NCBI RefSeq assembly: GCF_016907555.1
Contig: NZ_JAFBCE010000001.1
Coordinates: forward strand, 372,001-436,000
Reading direction: 5' to 3'
Length of the DNA stretch: 64,000 nt
Origin: Microbacterium laevaniformans
Lineage (GTDB): Bacteria > Actinomycetota > Actinomycetes > Actinomycetales > Microbacteriaceae
Shown: positions 1-8,140 of the stretch, in pieces
How positions within the stretch are numbered: the stretch's first letter is position 1
Layout: every line of letters begins with the position of its first letter
Translations under genes and position numbers: made by a program
The notes under the pieces: model-generated
What the model saw: the letters and a program-made list of their open reading frames with translations, nothing else
What the model was told of the DNA's origin: nothing
Database searches by the model: none

Positions 1-234
1 AACATCCAGGAGATCCGCGCCCGAGGCGCGCGCGTCATCGCCGTCGCCGAAGAGGGCGATGCCGCCGTGCTGCCATTCGCCGACGAGGTGCTGCGCATCC
101 CGCTGGCCGGCCCCCTGTTCGAGCCGCTGCTCGCGGTCGTGCCGCTGCACATCTTCGCCATGGGCCTCGCCACCGCGAAGGGCCTGGACGTCGACCAGCC
201 GCGCAACCTCGCAAAGTCCGTCACCGTCGAATAG
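1..234 (+). CDS. glmS: Glutamine--fructose-6-phosphate aminotransferase, C-terminal end (5'-truncated)
   Basis: Only the last 77 codons are inside the window; the reading frame is open from base 1 to the TAG at 232-234. GlmS converts fructose-6-phosphate and glutamine to glucosamine-6-phosphate, the first step of UDP-GlcNAc and peptidoglycan precursor synthesis, in the cytoplasm. What is visible is the end of the second SIS (sugar isomerase) domain: a beta-strand reading RVIAVAEEGD, a proline-rich turn PLAGPLFEPLLAVVPLH, and the family's hallmark C-terminus DQPRNLAKSVTVE, which closes the isomerase active site. The acpS promoter follows within 25 bp, so the two genes are neighbours but probably separate transcripts. 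The glmS-acpS-alr order is common in actinobacteria. Identification rests on the C-terminal signature and is secure. Confidence 0.95.
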   Translation, partial: NIQEIRARGARVIAVAEEGDAAVLPFADEVLRIPLAGPLFEPLLAVVPLHIFAMGLATAKGLDVDQPRNLAKSVTVE

Positions 235-253
235 TCCGCCGGCGCGGCGCGGG

Positions 254-259
254 TAGGCT
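254..259 (+). promoter_or_regulatory. Putative -10 box (TAGGCT) for acpS-alr
   Basis: TAGGCT matches the TAnnnT form of most -10 boxes in this window. Transcription from here would start near 266 and leave a leader of about 28 nt carrying the GGAGG ribosome site of acpS. No convincing -35 hexamer is seen. Confidence 0.45.
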
Positions 260-293
260 GGTGGGGCGCGCGTGCGCGGAGGGGGTGGATGCC

Positions 294-656
294 GTGATCA
301 TCGGAATCGGCGTCGATCTCGTCGACATCCCGCGCTTCGAGCGTTCGCTGCAGCGCACGCCCCGGCTGATCGAGCGTCTCTTCGCGCCGGGGGAGCGCGG
401 CCTGAGGCCGCACTCCTTGGCCGCCCGCTACGCCGCCAAGGAGGCGCTGATCAAGGCGCTCGGCGGCTCGGACGGTGTGCACTGGACAGACATCGAGGTG
501 GCGAGCGAGCCGTCGGGCCGACCCGTCTTCGCGCTGAGCGGCGAGACGGCGGCCACGGTCGCCGCGCGCGGCATCGGCGCCCTGCATCTGTCCCTCAGTC
601 ACGACGCGGGTTTGGCGACCGCGTACGTCATTGCCGAATCGCAGGAGAGCGCATGA
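294..656 (+). CDS. acpS: Holo-[acyl-carrier-protein] synthase
   Basis: AcpS transfers 4'-phosphopantetheine from CoA to the conserved serine of acyl carrier protein, switching fatty acid synthesis on. The 120-residue product has the usual length of the homotrimeric bacterial enzyme. The N-terminal motif IGIGVDLVDIPRF contains the magnesium-binding Asp, and RYAAKEALIKALG carries the second conserved metal/CoA motif (KEA). The start is taken as GTG 294, giving MIIGIGVDLVD and lying about 10 bp after the GGAGG at 279-283; the frame stays open upstream to GTG 261 and GTG 285, but those add residues unlike the family. It overlaps alr by 4 bp (ATGA), so the two are translationally coupled. Confidence 0.93.
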   Translation: MIIGIGVDLVDIPRFERSLQRTPRLIERLFAPGERGLRPHSLAARYAAKEALIKALGGSDGVHWTDIEVASEPSGRPVFALSGETAATVAARGIGALHLSLSHDAGLATAYVIAESQESA

Positions 657-1777
657 GCAGACTTCCCGAGGGCGTGCTGCGCGAAGCCGTCATCGACACC
701 GCGGCGATCACGGCGAACGTGCGGCACCTGCGACAGCTGACGGCATCCGAGGTCATCGCCGTCGTCAAGGCCGACGGCTACGGGCACGGCGCCGTGCGTT
801 CGGCCCGCGCGGCGCTCGAGGGGGGCGTCCGCCGCATCGGCGTCTCCGACATCGACGAGGCGCTGGCCCTGCGCCGCGCGGGCATCGACGCCCCCATCGT
901 CGCCTGGCTCCACGCGCCCGCCGCCCGCTTCGCCGAGGCCGCCTCCCGTGGCATCGAGCTCGGTGTCTCCCGCATCGATCAGCTGCAGGCCGCCGCCGCG
1001 GCGGCGTCGGCCGATCGCCCCGTGGGCGTGCACCTGAAGATCGAGACGGGCCTCGGCCGCAACGGGCTCGCCCCCGCCGACTACGCGGTCGCCTTCGCCG
1101 AGGCCGCCCGTCTGGAGCGCATCGGGCGCCTGCGGGTCGTGGGCATCTTCAGCCATCTGTCGAACACGTCCGCCGCCGATGACCGCGCGGCGATCGAGCG
1201 TTTCAGCGACGGGCTCGCCCTCGCGGCATCCTATGGCCTCGCCCCGCAGCTGCGGCACATCGCCGCTTCGCACGCGGCCATCGCCCTGCCCGAATCGCGC
1301 TTCGGGTGCGTCCGGCTCGGCATTGCGATCTACGGGCTGTCGCCGTTCGCCGACCGCACCTCCGCCGATCTGGGCCTGCGACCCGCGATGACGCTTCGCG
1401 CCGCCGTCGCCGCTGTCCGGCGCGTGCCCGCCGGCCAGGGCGTCTCCTACGGCTACGGCTACCGCACGACGCGGGCGACCACGCTCGCCCTGATCCCCGC
1501 GGGCTACGCCGACGGTGTGCCGCGCGCAGCGTCCGGGGGCGCCGCCGTCCGCATCGGCGGGGAGGTCTTCCCCGTCGCCGGTCGCATCGCGATGGACCAG
1601 TTCGTCGTCGACGTCGGTGATCACCCCGTCGCGGTGGGCGACGAAGCCGTCCTGTTCGGCGACCCGACGCTGGGGGCGCCTCCGGTGGAGGTGTGGGCGG
1701 ATGCCGCGGGCACCATCAACTACGAGATCGTCACCCGCATCGGTCCGCGCGTGCCGCGGCGCGAGGGCGTGGCGTGA
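653..1777 (+). CDS. alr: Alanine racemase (PLP-dependent)
   Basis: Alr interconverts L- and D-alanine, supplying D-Ala for peptidoglycan. The 374-residue protein shows the PLP-lysine motif AVVKADGYGHG (Lys39), which forms the Schiff base, and the second catalytic base in VSYGYGY (Tyr266), in the spacing expected of a fold-type III TIM-barrel racemase. RRIGVSDIDEAL and the C-terminal beta domain (IAMDQFVVDVGD) are also typical. ATG 653 overlaps the acpS stop by 4 bp. A 94-bp gap follows before tsaE, with no clear terminator, so read-through into the tsa genes is possible. Confidence 0.96.
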   Translation: MSRLPEGVLREAVIDTAAITANVRHLRQLTASEVIAVVKADGYGHGAVRSARAALEGGVRRIGVSDIDEALALRRAGIDAPIVAWLHAPAARFAEAASRGIELGVSRIDQLQAAAAAASADRPVGVHLKIETGLGRNGLAPADYAVAFAEAARLERIGRLRVVGIFSHLSNTSAADDRAAIERFSDGLALAASYGLAPQLRHIAASHAAIALPESRFGCVRLGIAIYGLSPFADRTSADLGLRPAMTLRAAVAAVRRVPAGQGVSYGYGYRTTRATTLALIPAGYADGVPRAASGGAAVRIGGEVFPVAGRIAMDQFVVDVGDHPVAVGDEAVLFGDPTLGAPPVEVWADAAGTINYEIVTRIGPRVPRREGVA

Positions 1778-1871
1778 GTTCACCGCTGCGCGCTGCCGCA
1801 CCCCGCCCGCGGGAATCCGCGACCCGTCCGCGGCGTTGCAGCGGGCGGAGAGAAGACGAAACGGTGATCGC

Positions 1872-2375
1872 ATGAGCGGATTGGATGAGTTCGTCGGGCA
1901 GCGCGAGATCGCCTCGCCCGCAGAGATGGAAGAGCTCGGCCGGGCTTTCGGCCGCGCGCTGGGCGCCGGTGATCTCGTCGTGCTGACGGGGCCCCTCGGC
2001 GCGGGCAAGACGACGTTGACGCGCGGCATCGCCGCCGAACTCGGCGTGCGCGGCCGCGTGCAGAGCCCGACCTTCGTCATCGCCCGCACCCACCCTTCGC
2101 TCGCCGACGGTCCCGCCCTCGTTCACGTCGACGCCTACCGGCTCGGAACCGACGGAGAGCTCGACGACCTCGACATCGATTTCGCCCATGCGGTCGTCGT
2201 CGCCGAGTGGGCGGCGCCGTTCGCGGATGCCGTCGCCGACCGCTGGTGGGAGGTCGAGATCGACCGGGGCTGGAGCGGCGCCGGCGTCGACAACGCCTGC
2301 GGCACCGCCGGCCCCCACATGGCCGCGATGGAGGACGCCGCACCGCGGCGCGTGCGCATCACCCGGCACGGGTGA
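1872..2375 (+). CDS. tsaE: tRNA t6A37 synthesis ATPase TsaE
   Basis: TsaE is the P-loop ATPase that resets the TsaBDE complex, which puts N6-threonylcarbamoyl on A37 of ANN-decoding tRNAs. The 167-residue product has Walker A in GPLGAGKTT (about residues 41-49), the QSPTFVI motif, the HVDAYRL motif and the conserved AEWAAPF segment near the C-terminus. ATG 1872 is chosen because it starts directly before the conserved part. There is a GTG two codons upstream in another phase but no strong ribosome site for either. Length is slightly above the roughly 150 residues usual for the family because of a C-terminal tail of about 30 residues. Confidence 0.92.
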   Translation: MSGLDEFVGQREIASPAEMEELGRAFGRALGAGDLVVLTGPLGAGKTTLTRGIAAELGVRGRVQSPTFVIARTHPSLADGPALVHVDAYRLGTDGELDDLDIDFAHAVVVAEWAAPFADAVADRWWEVEIDRGWSGAGVDNACGTAGPHMAAMEDAAPRRVRITRHG

Positions 2376-2401
2376 GCGCTCCGGCGGGCGCTGAGCGCGA
2401 T

Positions 2402-2407
2402 TACCCT
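2402..2407 (+). promoter_or_regulatory. -10 box (TACCCT) of a probably leaderless tsaB transcript
   Basis: TACCCT ends 6 nt before the GTG start of tsaB, and no Shine-Dalgarno sequence lies between, which is the spacing expected when transcription starts on the start codon. Confidence 0.45.
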
Positions 2408-2413
2408 GGAAAC

Positions 2414-3106
2414 GTGATCCTCGGCATCGACACCTCGCTCGGCACCGCCGTCGGCATCGTCGATCCCGACGGCGCGGTTCGCGCCGACCGCACCAGCGAC
2501 AACCCGCTCGGTCACGCCGAAGTGATCGGCGACCTCCTGCGCGACGCGCTCGCCGACGCCGCCCGGGGCCCGATCGGACAGACCGGGGCGGCAGAGCCGG
2601 TCACCCTCACGCACGTCGCCGCCGGCATGGGGCCGGGCCCCTTCACGGGGCTGCGGGTGGGTATCGCGGCGGCACGCGCCTTCGCTCTCGCCCGGAGCCT
2701 CCCCGTCGTCGCGGTTCCCAGTCATGACGCGGCGGCCCTCGCGGTCCTCCTCGACGATGCGCTGGCCGATCCGTACGCCGACACGCGCCGGTTCGCCGTC
2801 GTGACCGATGCCCGGCGGCGTGAGGTCGCGTACTCGGTGTACGAGGGCATGGATGCCGACGGTCTCCCGATCCGTGCGATGGGACCCGCCCTCGCCCTGC
2901 GCACCGACATCGACGCGGTGCTGTCCGCGCAGGAGGCCGAGCGCGTCGATGTGACCGCGATCAGCGCGGCCATGCTCGCGGTCGTCGCGGCGCGTGCCGT
3001 CGCCGCCGGACGCGAACTCACCGGTGCGGAGCCGCTGTACCTGCGAGCTCCCGACGTCACGCTGCCCAAGAGCATCGCCCGCCCGCCCGTGGGAGGAGCA
3101 TCATGA
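2414..3106 (+). CDS. tsaB: tRNA t6A37 threonylcarbamoyltransferase subunit TsaB
   Basis: TsaB is the non-catalytic ASKHA-fold partner that binds and stabilises TsaD in t6A synthesis. The 230-residue product begins [16 protein letters not shown], the phosphate-1-like strand of the family, and carries [20 protein letters not shown], the conserved glycine-rich helix used in TsaB-TsaD dimer contact. It lacks the HxxxH metal motif of TsaD, as expected. GTG 2414 is supported by the TACCCT box 6 nt upstream; a longer open frame from 2207 overlaps tsaE and has no family similarity. The gene overlaps rimI by 4 bp (ATGA). Confidence 0.93.
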   Translation: MILGIDTSLGTAVGIVDPDGAVRADRTSDNPLGHAEVIGDLLRDALADAARGPIGQTGAAEPVTLTHVAAGMGPGPFTGLRVGIAAARAFALARSLPVVAVPSHDAAALAVLLDDALADPYADTRRFAVVTDARRREVAYSVYEGMDADGLPIRAMGPALALRTDIDAVLSAQEAERVDVTAISAAMLAVVAARAVAAGRELTGAEPLYLRAPDVTLPKSIARPPVGGAS

Positions 3107-3600
3107 CGCTTCGCGTGGCGACGGTCGGCGACCTCGCCGACATCATGGACCTCGAACGCGCGTCGTTTCCGACCGACGCGTGGAGCGAGCCGATGATGCG
3201 CGAGGAGCTCCTCTCGCCGCACGCGCACTACCTCGTCGACGTCGAGGCGGGTCGTCTGCTCGGATACGGCGGTGTCCGCGCTGTCGCCCGCGCCGCAGAC
3301 GCCGACATCCAGACGATCACGGTCGCCGCGTCCGCCCGGGGCCGGGGCCGCGGGCGGACGCTGCTGCGGGCACTCCTCGAGGCGGCGCGGCAGCGCGGGG
3401 CGCGCGAAGTGTTCCTCGAGGTGCGTGCCGACAATCCGACCGCGTCCGCGCTGTACGTCTCGGAGGGATTCCTCGAGATCGCGCGTCGCCCCCGCTACTA
3501 CCAGCCCGACGACGTGGATGCCGTCGTCATGAAGCTCGATCTCGTCGCCTGGGCCGCCGAGCGGCACGCGCAGACGCAGATCGGGGGAGTGTGCTCATGA
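3103..3600 (+). CDS. rimI: Ribosomal-protein-alanine N-acetyltransferase RimI (GNAT)
   Basis: A 165-residue GNAT enzyme that acetylates an N-terminal amine with acetyl-CoA; RimI of E. coli modifies ribosomal protein S18, although actinobacterial homologues are broader. Visible are the [19 protein letters not shown]-terminal helix typical of RimI, the acetyl-CoA pyrophosphate loop around residues 72-85 ([14 protein letters not shown], matching R/Q-x-x-G-x-G/A) and the [18 protein letters not shown] strand-helix that ends the fold. It sits between tsaB and tsaD with 4-bp overlaps on both sides, a linkage widely seen in actinobacteria. Confidence 0.93.
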   Translation: MTLRVATVGDLADIMDLERASFPTDAWSEPMMREELLSPHAHYLVDVEAGRLLGYGGVRAVARAADADIQTITVAASARGRGRGRTLLRALLEAARQRGAREVFLEVRADNPTASALYVSEGFLEIARRPRYYQPDDVDAVVMKLDLVAWAAERHAQTQIGGVCS

Positions 3601-4664
3601 CCGCCGGCGAACCGCTTGTGCTCGGCATCGAGACGAGTTGCGACGAGACCGGCATCGGCATCGTCCGGGGCCGCACCCTGCTCAGCAACACCATCTCGAG
3701 CTCGATGGACGAGCACGCCCGCTTCGGCGGGGTCGTGCCCGAAGTCGCCGCCCGCGCGCACCTGGAGGCGCTGCAGCCGGCGATCGCCGCCGCCGTGGCC
3801 GAGGCCGGCATCGCCCTCGCCGACGTGGATGCCGTCGCCGTCACGAGCGGGCCGGGGCTCGCCGGTGCGCTCATGGTCGGCATCGGCGCCGCCAAGGCGC
3901 TTGCGGTCGGTCTCGACAAGCCGCTGTACGCCGTCAACCATCTCGTCGGACACATCGCCGCCGACCTGCTCACCGGCGAGGACGTCGAGTACCCGACGGT
4001 CGCGCTCCTGGTCAGCGGCGGGCACACGTCGCTGCTTCTCGTGCGTGACCTCGTGAGCGATGTGGAGCTTCTCGGCGAGACCCTCGATGACGCCGCCGGA
4101 GAGGCCTTCGACAAGATCGCGCGCATCCTCGGGCTGCCCTACCCCGGCGGACCGGAGATCGACCGCGCCGCCGCGGGCGGCGACCCGTCGGCCATCCGCT
4201 TCCCGCGCGGGCTGTCCCGCGCGTCCGACATGGCGGCGCACCGCTACGATTTCTCCTTCTCCGGCCTGAAGACAGCCGTCGCTCGCTGGGTCGAGCAGGC
4301 CGACGCGTCGGGGCAGCAGGTCGCCGTGGCCGATGTCGCGGCATCCTTCCGCGAAGCGGTCGTCGATGTGCTCGTCACGAAGGCGCTCGACGCCTGCGCG
4401 CACCACGGCGTGCCGCGACTGCTGCTCGGCGGCGGCGTCATCGCCAACCGGCGCCTGCGCGAGGTCGCGCTGGCGCGCGCGGCCGAAGCGGGAGTCGCCG
4501 TGCGCATCCCGCCGCTGAGTCTGTGCACCGACAACGGGGCTATGATCGCCGCGCTCGCGTCCGAGCTCATCGCGAGCGGACGCCAGCCCTCGACCCTCGC
4601 GTTCGGCGCGGATTCGACGTTGCCGGTGACGCAGATCCAGGTCGCCGGGGAGGCCGTGGGATGA
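3597..4664 (+). CDS. tsaD: tRNA N6-adenosine threonylcarbamoyltransferase TsaD
   Basis: TsaD is the catalytic ASKHA subunit that transfers the threonylcarbamoyl group from TC-AMP to A37 of tRNA. The 355-residue protein shows [14 protein letters not shown] at the N-terminus, the iron/zinc-binding HxxxH in NHLVGH, the [14 protein letters not shown] strand, [17 protein letters not shown], and the C-terminal CTDNGAMIA, all diagnostic. ATG 3597 overlaps the rimI stop; earlier in-frame codons run through rimI and are not coding. The stop overlaps the next gene by 4 bp. Confidence 0.96.
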   Translation: MTAGEPLVLGIETSCDETGIGIVRGRTLLSNTISSSMDEHARFGGVVPEVAARAHLEALQPAIAAAVAEAGIALADVDAVAVTSGPGLAGALMVGIGAAKALAVGLDKPLYAVNHLVGHIAADLLTGEDVEYPTVALLVSGGHTSLLLVRDLVSDVELLGETLDDAAGEAFDKIARILGLPYPGGPEIDRAAAGGDPSAIRFPRGLSRASDMAAHRYDFSFSGLKTAVARWVEQADASGQQVAVADVAASFREAVVDVLVTKALDACAHHGVPRLLLGGGVIANRRLREVALARAAEAGVAVRIPPLSLCTDNGAMIAALASELIASGRQPSTLAFGADSTLPVTQIQVAGEAVG

Positions 4665-5155
4665 GTGATGACCGCCCCGGCCCCGCGCCCGACGTGCCCG
4701 ACGTGCCCCTCCCGCGTGTCGAGACGCGGCTGGAAGCACGGTCGACTGACGTCGCCCCCGCCGACAGCGCTGCCCTCCCCGGGGCGCACCGCGGCGGCTT
4801 CCAGCGCGAGTTCACCGAGCCGGTACCCGTGGCGGCGCCGGTGGATGTGGATGCCGCGGCCGCTGCGTCGTGGACGCCCGAACCCGACGTGCGCTGGGCT
4901 CCGGCGCCGCCGGTGCTGCCCCGCAGCGCCCCGTGGGCCCTCACGTTCGCCGTCGTCGGGCTGATCGTGTCGCTCGTGGTCGGCTGGGGCTTTCTCATCG
5001 GCATCGTGGGAGCGGTCTTCGCCGTCGTCGCACTGCGCCACCCGTGGGAGAGCCGCGCCGTCGCGGTCTGGGCGCTGTGCCTGAGCCTGCTGTCGCTCGC
5101 CTACAGCGCAGGCTGGCTGTGGTGGGCGTCGACCCAGGGGCCGCTGTTCGGCTGA
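4661..5155 (+). CDS. Small membrane protein with disordered N-terminus (DUF4190-like)
   Basis: A 164-residue protein with about 85 residues of acidic, Pro/Ala-rich sequence likely to be cytoplasmic and disordered, followed by three closely spaced hydrophobic segments ([50 protein letters not shown]). The C-terminal helical pair resembles DUF4190-type proteins, for which no function is established. ATG 4661 overlaps tsaD by 4 bp, so it is the last gene of the tsaB-rimI-tsaD operon; nothing in the sequence links it to tRNA modification. It ends 30 bp from a convergent gene. Confidence 0.75.
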   Translation: MSDDRPGPAPDVPDVPLPRVETRLEARSTDVAPADSAALPGAHRGGFQREFTEPVPVAAPVDVDAAAAASWTPEPDVRWAPAPPVLPRSAPWALTFAVVGLIVSLVVGWGFLIGIVGAVFAVVALRHPWESRAVAVWALCLSLLSLAYSAGWLWWASTQGPLFG

Positions 5156-5184
5156 GCGGGCGCGCCGCGCCGACGCGATGCGCG

Positions 5185-6378
5185 TCAGCCGGTGACGCGC
5201 TCGGCGAGCAGGGCGATGCGCGAGGTCCCCGCGCGCGTGAGGATCAGCGTCGCGGTGCGCGGACCCTTCAGCTTCAGTTGGGTGCGGAAGGTCGCGGGGT
5301 CGACATCGACGCCGCGCTTCTTGATCTCCAGCGTGCCGATCTCCCGCTCCCGGAGCGCCTGCCGGAGCGCCTTCAGATCGGTGGGCAGCTCCTCGAGGAC
5401 GCGGAAGGACTGCACGAAGGGGCTGGTGATCTCGGCATCGGAGGTCAGGTAGGCGATGCCGGGGGCGAGCATTCCGGCGTCGAGGCGGCGGGCCACCTCG
5501 CCGATCAGGCGTGCGCGGATGACGGCGCCCTCCGGCTCGTGGACGAAAGCGCCCAAGGGGCGGACCTCGGCATCCTCGGCGTCGGAGGACGCCGTCAGTT
5601 CGGCCGCACGGTCGGAGCGGACGACGAGCGCCGAGCGGCGGACACCGGCGCGGGCGAGCGTTCCGGTCCAGACGACGAGCTCGATGGTCGACCCGTCGAC
5701 GCTGATCCACTGCGCCTCCGCAGTCTCGGGGATCCGCGCCCGGTCGAACGCCGGTCCGAGCTTGATGCCCGCGGGCATCCGCTCCGCGAGAGCGAAGACC
5801 CATTCCAGCGACGGCGACCAGTCACCGGCGGCGACCCGCGCGGTCTCGGTATGGCCGGCCGTGCGTCGGGCCGGATCGAGCCACACCGCGTCGACGCCGT
5901 CGAGCGCGACCTCCTCGGCGCGGGCATGGCGCACCGTCGCGGACTCGCCGAACGGGGCGAGGTTGTACGCGGCCAGGGCGGCCGTGGTCTCGTCGGCGTC
6001 GACGGCCAGCACGTCGAGGCCGATCCCGGCGAACGCGAGCGCATCGCCGCCGATCCCGCAGCCGAGGTCGGCGACGCGGCGCACGCCGGCGTCGCGGAAC
6101 CGGCCCGCGTGGCGCGCGCCCACCGACAGGCGCGTGGCCTGTTCGAGGCCCGCGCGCGTGAGGAGCATCCGGTCGGCGAAGTCGCCGAACTTCGCGCGTG
6201 CGCGCGTCCGCAGCCGCGCCTGGCCCACGGCAGCGGAGACGAGGTCGGGCGACAGGCCCTGCGCCCGCAATCGCGACACGGTGCGGGCCACCTCGTCGGC
6301 GGAGTCGATCGCGCCGAGCTCATCGACCAGCCGCAGCCCCTCGGGGGTGAGCAGGGCGGTGAGCTCGGCGCGTTCCAT
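5185..6378 (-). CDS. SAM-dependent methyltransferase with C-terminal THUMP-like domain
   Basis: A 397-residue Rossmann-fold methyltransferase. Motif I is VADLGCGIGGDALAFA at about residue 102, followed by the acidic loop LAVDADE, and a catalytic-loop-like WLDPARR motif resembling the D-P-P-[RK] tetrad of guanine-N2 RNA methyltransferases. The C-terminal 100 residues match the THUMP-like domain that accompanies this enzyme family in actinobacteria. The likely substrate is RNA, but which RNA cannot be told. It is a single-gene unit on the minus strand, probably leaderless: TAGGCT ends 6 nt before the ATG. Confidence 0.82.
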   Translation of the reverse strand: MERAELTALLTPEGLRLVDELGAIDSADEVARTVSRLRAQGLSPDLVSAAVGQARLRTRARAKFGDFADRMLLTRAGLEQATRLSVGARHAGRFRDAGVRRVADLGCGIGGDALAFAGIGLDVLAVDADETTAALAAYNLAPFGESATVRHARAEEVALDGVDAVWLDPARRTAGHTETARVAAGDWSPSLEWVFALAERMPAGIKLGPAFDRARIPETAEAQWISVDGSTIELVVWTGTLARAGVRRSALVVRSDRAAELTASSDAEDAEVRPLGAFVHEPEGAVIRARLIGEVARRLDAGMLAPGIAYLTSDAEITSPFVQSFRVLEELPTDLKALRQALREREIGTLEIKKRGVDVDPATFRTQLKLKGPRTATLILTRAGTSRIALLAERVTG

Positions 6379-6384
6379 CCCGCC

Positions 6385-6390
6385 AGCCTA
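6385..6390 (-). promoter_or_regulatory. -10 box (TAGGCT) of the THUMP-like methyltransferase gene
   Basis: Reading the minus strand, TAGGCT is followed by six bases and then the ATG at 6378, with no Shine-Dalgarno sequence; a leaderless start is likely. Confidence 0.45.
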
Positions 6391-6484
6391 TGCGGGGCGG
6401 CTCAGCACCCGCTCACTTTCGTCCAGCGCGATGCCGACGTCTGCCGCAGGCTTGTCACCGTCGCATCCCCTCGCCCGAGGTAGA

Positions 6485-6513
6485 GCTGGCACTCGCGTTG
6501 CACGAGTGCCAGC
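6485..6513 (+). promoter_or_regulatory. Distal CIRCE operator (HrcA site)
   Basis: GCTGGCACTC and GAGTGCCAGC form a perfect 10-bp inverted repeat with a 9-base spacer, the geometry of CIRCE (TTAGCACTC-N9-GAGTGCTAA). It overlaps the -35 of the groES promoter, so bound HrcA would block RNA polymerase. Confidence 0.85.
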
Positions 6514-6526
6514 CGCGCTCTAGACT
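6499..6526 (+). promoter_or_regulatory. groES promoter
   Basis: TTGCAC at 6499-6504 and TAGACT at 6521-6526 with a 16-bp spacer make a good housekeeping promoter. It lies between, and partly inside, the two CIRCE elements. Confidence 0.7.
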
Positions 6527-6531
6527 TGCTG

Positions 6532-6558
6532 TTAGCACTCCACCCCTGTGGGTGCTAA
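6532..6558 (+). promoter_or_regulatory. Proximal CIRCE operator (HrcA site)
   Basis: TTAGCACTC, nine bases, then GGGTGCTAA: one mismatch to the CIRCE consensus. It covers the expected transcription start of groES. Confidence 0.92.
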
Positions 6559-6599
6559 CGAGTCTTGAAGCATCACGCCCAGCAAGAAAGAGGTAGACC

Positions 6600-6896
6600 G
6601 TGTCGGTTTCCATCAAGCCGCTCGAGGACCGCATCGTCATCAAGCAGGTCGAGGCTGAGCAGGTCACGTCCAGTGGCCTTGTCATCCCTGACACCGCCAA
6701 GGAGAAGCCCCAGGAGGGCGAGGTCGTCGCCGTGGGCCCCGGCCGCATCGACGACAACGGCAACCGTGTGCCGCTCGACGTCGCCGTCGGCGACCGCGTC
6801 ATCTACAGCAAGTACGGCGGCACCGAGGTGAAGTTCGGCGGCGACGAGTTCCTCGTCCTGTCGGCCCGCGACGTTCTGGCGGTCGTCGTCCGCTGA
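6600..6896 (+). CDS. groES: Co-chaperonin GroES
   Basis: The 98-residue product is the heptameric lid of the GroEL chaperonin. It has the family opening [13 protein letters not shown], the mobile-loop region [19 protein letters not shown] that contacts GroEL, and the closing [14 protein letters not shown] 6600 is used, with AAAGAGG as ribosome site. Regulation by HrcA is clear from two CIRCE elements upstream. No groEL follows: a strong terminator and an unrelated transporter gene come next, so groEL must be elsewhere in the genome. Confidence 0.97.
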   Translation: MSVSIKPLEDRIVIKQVEAEQVTSSGLVIPDTAKEKPQEGEVVAVGPGRIDDNGNRVPLDVAVGDRVIYSKYGGTEVKFGGDEFLVLSARDVLAVVVR

Positions 6897-6910
6897 CGAT
6901 CGCATTCGAC

Positions 6911-6940
6911 GATGGCCCCCGGCAAAGTCCGGGGGCCATC
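6911..6940 (+). terminator. Terminator downstream of groES
   Basis: GATGGCCCCCGG and CCGGGGGCCATC form a perfect 12-bp stem with a 6-base loop, 15 bp after the groES stop. It has no U-tract, as is usual in high-G+C actinobacteria. Confidence 0.8.
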
Positions 6941-7024
6941 GCCGTTAACGCGGATTGGCGGAGGAACGACGACCAACGGCAGAATGCCTCGGCATCCGTC
7001 GCCCCGCGCATGTCACGACCGTCG

Positions 7025-7030
7025 TAGGCT
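7025..7030 (+). promoter_or_regulatory. -10 box (TAGGCT) of rarD
   Basis: TAGGCT ends 7 nt before the ATG of rarD with no ribosome-binding sequence; probably leaderless. Confidence 0.45.
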
Positions 7031-7037
7031 TTGTCTC

Positions 7038-7970
7038 ATGACACCCGCCGAGTCCGCCCGCGACGAACGGCGCGGTGGGATCTACGCCTTCGCGGCGTAC
7101 TTCCTCTGGGGCTTCATGCCCCTCTACTTCCTGCTGCTGGCACCCATCGGGCCGTGGGAGATCGTCGGCTGGCGCATCCTCTTCTCCCTCGCCTTCTGCG
7201 CGGTCCTGCTCACCGTCACCCGCACGTGGGGCAAGCTCTTCGCGATCCTGCGCGATCGGCGGCTCGTGTTCTGGACGATCGTCGCGGGCCTGCTGATCTA
7301 CGTGAACTGGCAGGTGTTCCTCATCGGCATCCTGACCGGTCACGTCATCGAGGGCAGCCTCGGCTACTTCATCAACCCGATCGTGACCGTGCTGCTGGGT
7401 GTGATCGTGCTGAAGGAGCGCCTCCGGCTGGCACAGTGGATCGCGATCGGCTTCGCGGGCCTGGCCGTGGTCGTCATCATCGTGGCCTACGGATCGTTCC
7501 CCTGGATCGCACTGACCCTGGCGGCGAGCTTCGGCACCTACGGACTCGTGAAGAAGCAGATCGGTCCTCGGGTCGATGCCATCAGCGGCCTCACTCTCGA
7601 ATCGCTGTGGCTGGCCCCGATCGCCCTGATCCAGCTCGTCGTGGTCGCCGCCACCACCGGCCTCGTCTTCGGCACCCAGGGCGTCGGGCACACCGTGCTG
7701 GTCACCCTCGCGGGCGTCGTCACCGCTGTTCCGCTGCTGCTGTTCGCCGCGGGGGCGCGCCGGGCGCCGCTCACCGTGATCGGCCTGCTGCAGTTCGTCG
7801 CCCCGATCCTGCAGTTCATCACCGGGGCGTGGATCCTGCACGAGCCGATGCCGCTCGAACGCTGGATCGGGTTCGCGCTCGTGTGGGTCGCGCTGGTCGT
7901 GCTGAGCGTCGATTCCGTGGTGTCGTCGCGGCGGTCCCGGAGCATCTCCGACGTCGCCGATCTGGTCTGA
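7038..7970 (+). CDS. rarD: EamA-family permease RarD
   Basis: A 310-residue inner-membrane protein of the drug/metabolite transporter superfamily. About ten hydrophobic segments make two EamA repeats, beginning GIYAFAAYFLWGFMPLYFLL, which is the RarD signature opening, and including ILTGHVIEGSLGYFINP and the second-repeat GLLQFVAPILQF. RarD in E. coli was named for chloramphenicol resistance, but its transported substrate is not established. ATG 7038 is favoured over the longer open frame because of the TAGGCT box 7 nt upstream. Single gene, no partner. Confidence 0.9.
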   Translation: MTPAESARDERRGGIYAFAAYFLWGFMPLYFLLLAPIGPWEIVGWRILFSLAFCAVLLTVTRTWGKLFAILRDRRLVFWTIVAGLLIYVNWQVFLIGILTGHVIEGSLGYFINPIVTVLLGVIVLKERLRLAQWIAIGFAGLAVVVIIVAYGSFPWIALTLAASFGTYGLVKKQIGPRVDAISGLTLESLWLAPIALIQLVVVAATTGLVFGTQGVGHTVLVTLAGVVTAVPLLLFAAGARRAPLTVIGLLQFVAPILQFITGAWILHEPMPLERWIGFALVWVALVVLSVDSVVSSRRSRSISDVADLV

Positions 7971-8140
7971 GACCCTCCCGGCGGTGCTCCCGCGCGCACG
8001 GCGAGGTTCATAACGATTGCGTCGCGGTGCTTTTCTTCGATGCGTGCGCGAAACATCCTGGTGACACAGCAGGTTTAGCGTTCAAGCCAGACCGCGGAGC
8101 CCGTGCGCCGCGCGATGTCATCGAAGAAAGGGAAGAACCC

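Noticed and set aside
261..293. Upstream start (GTG 261 or 285) for acpS
   Set aside because: Added residues do not match the family, GTG 261 would lie one base after the -10 box, and GGAGG is placed for GTG 294.
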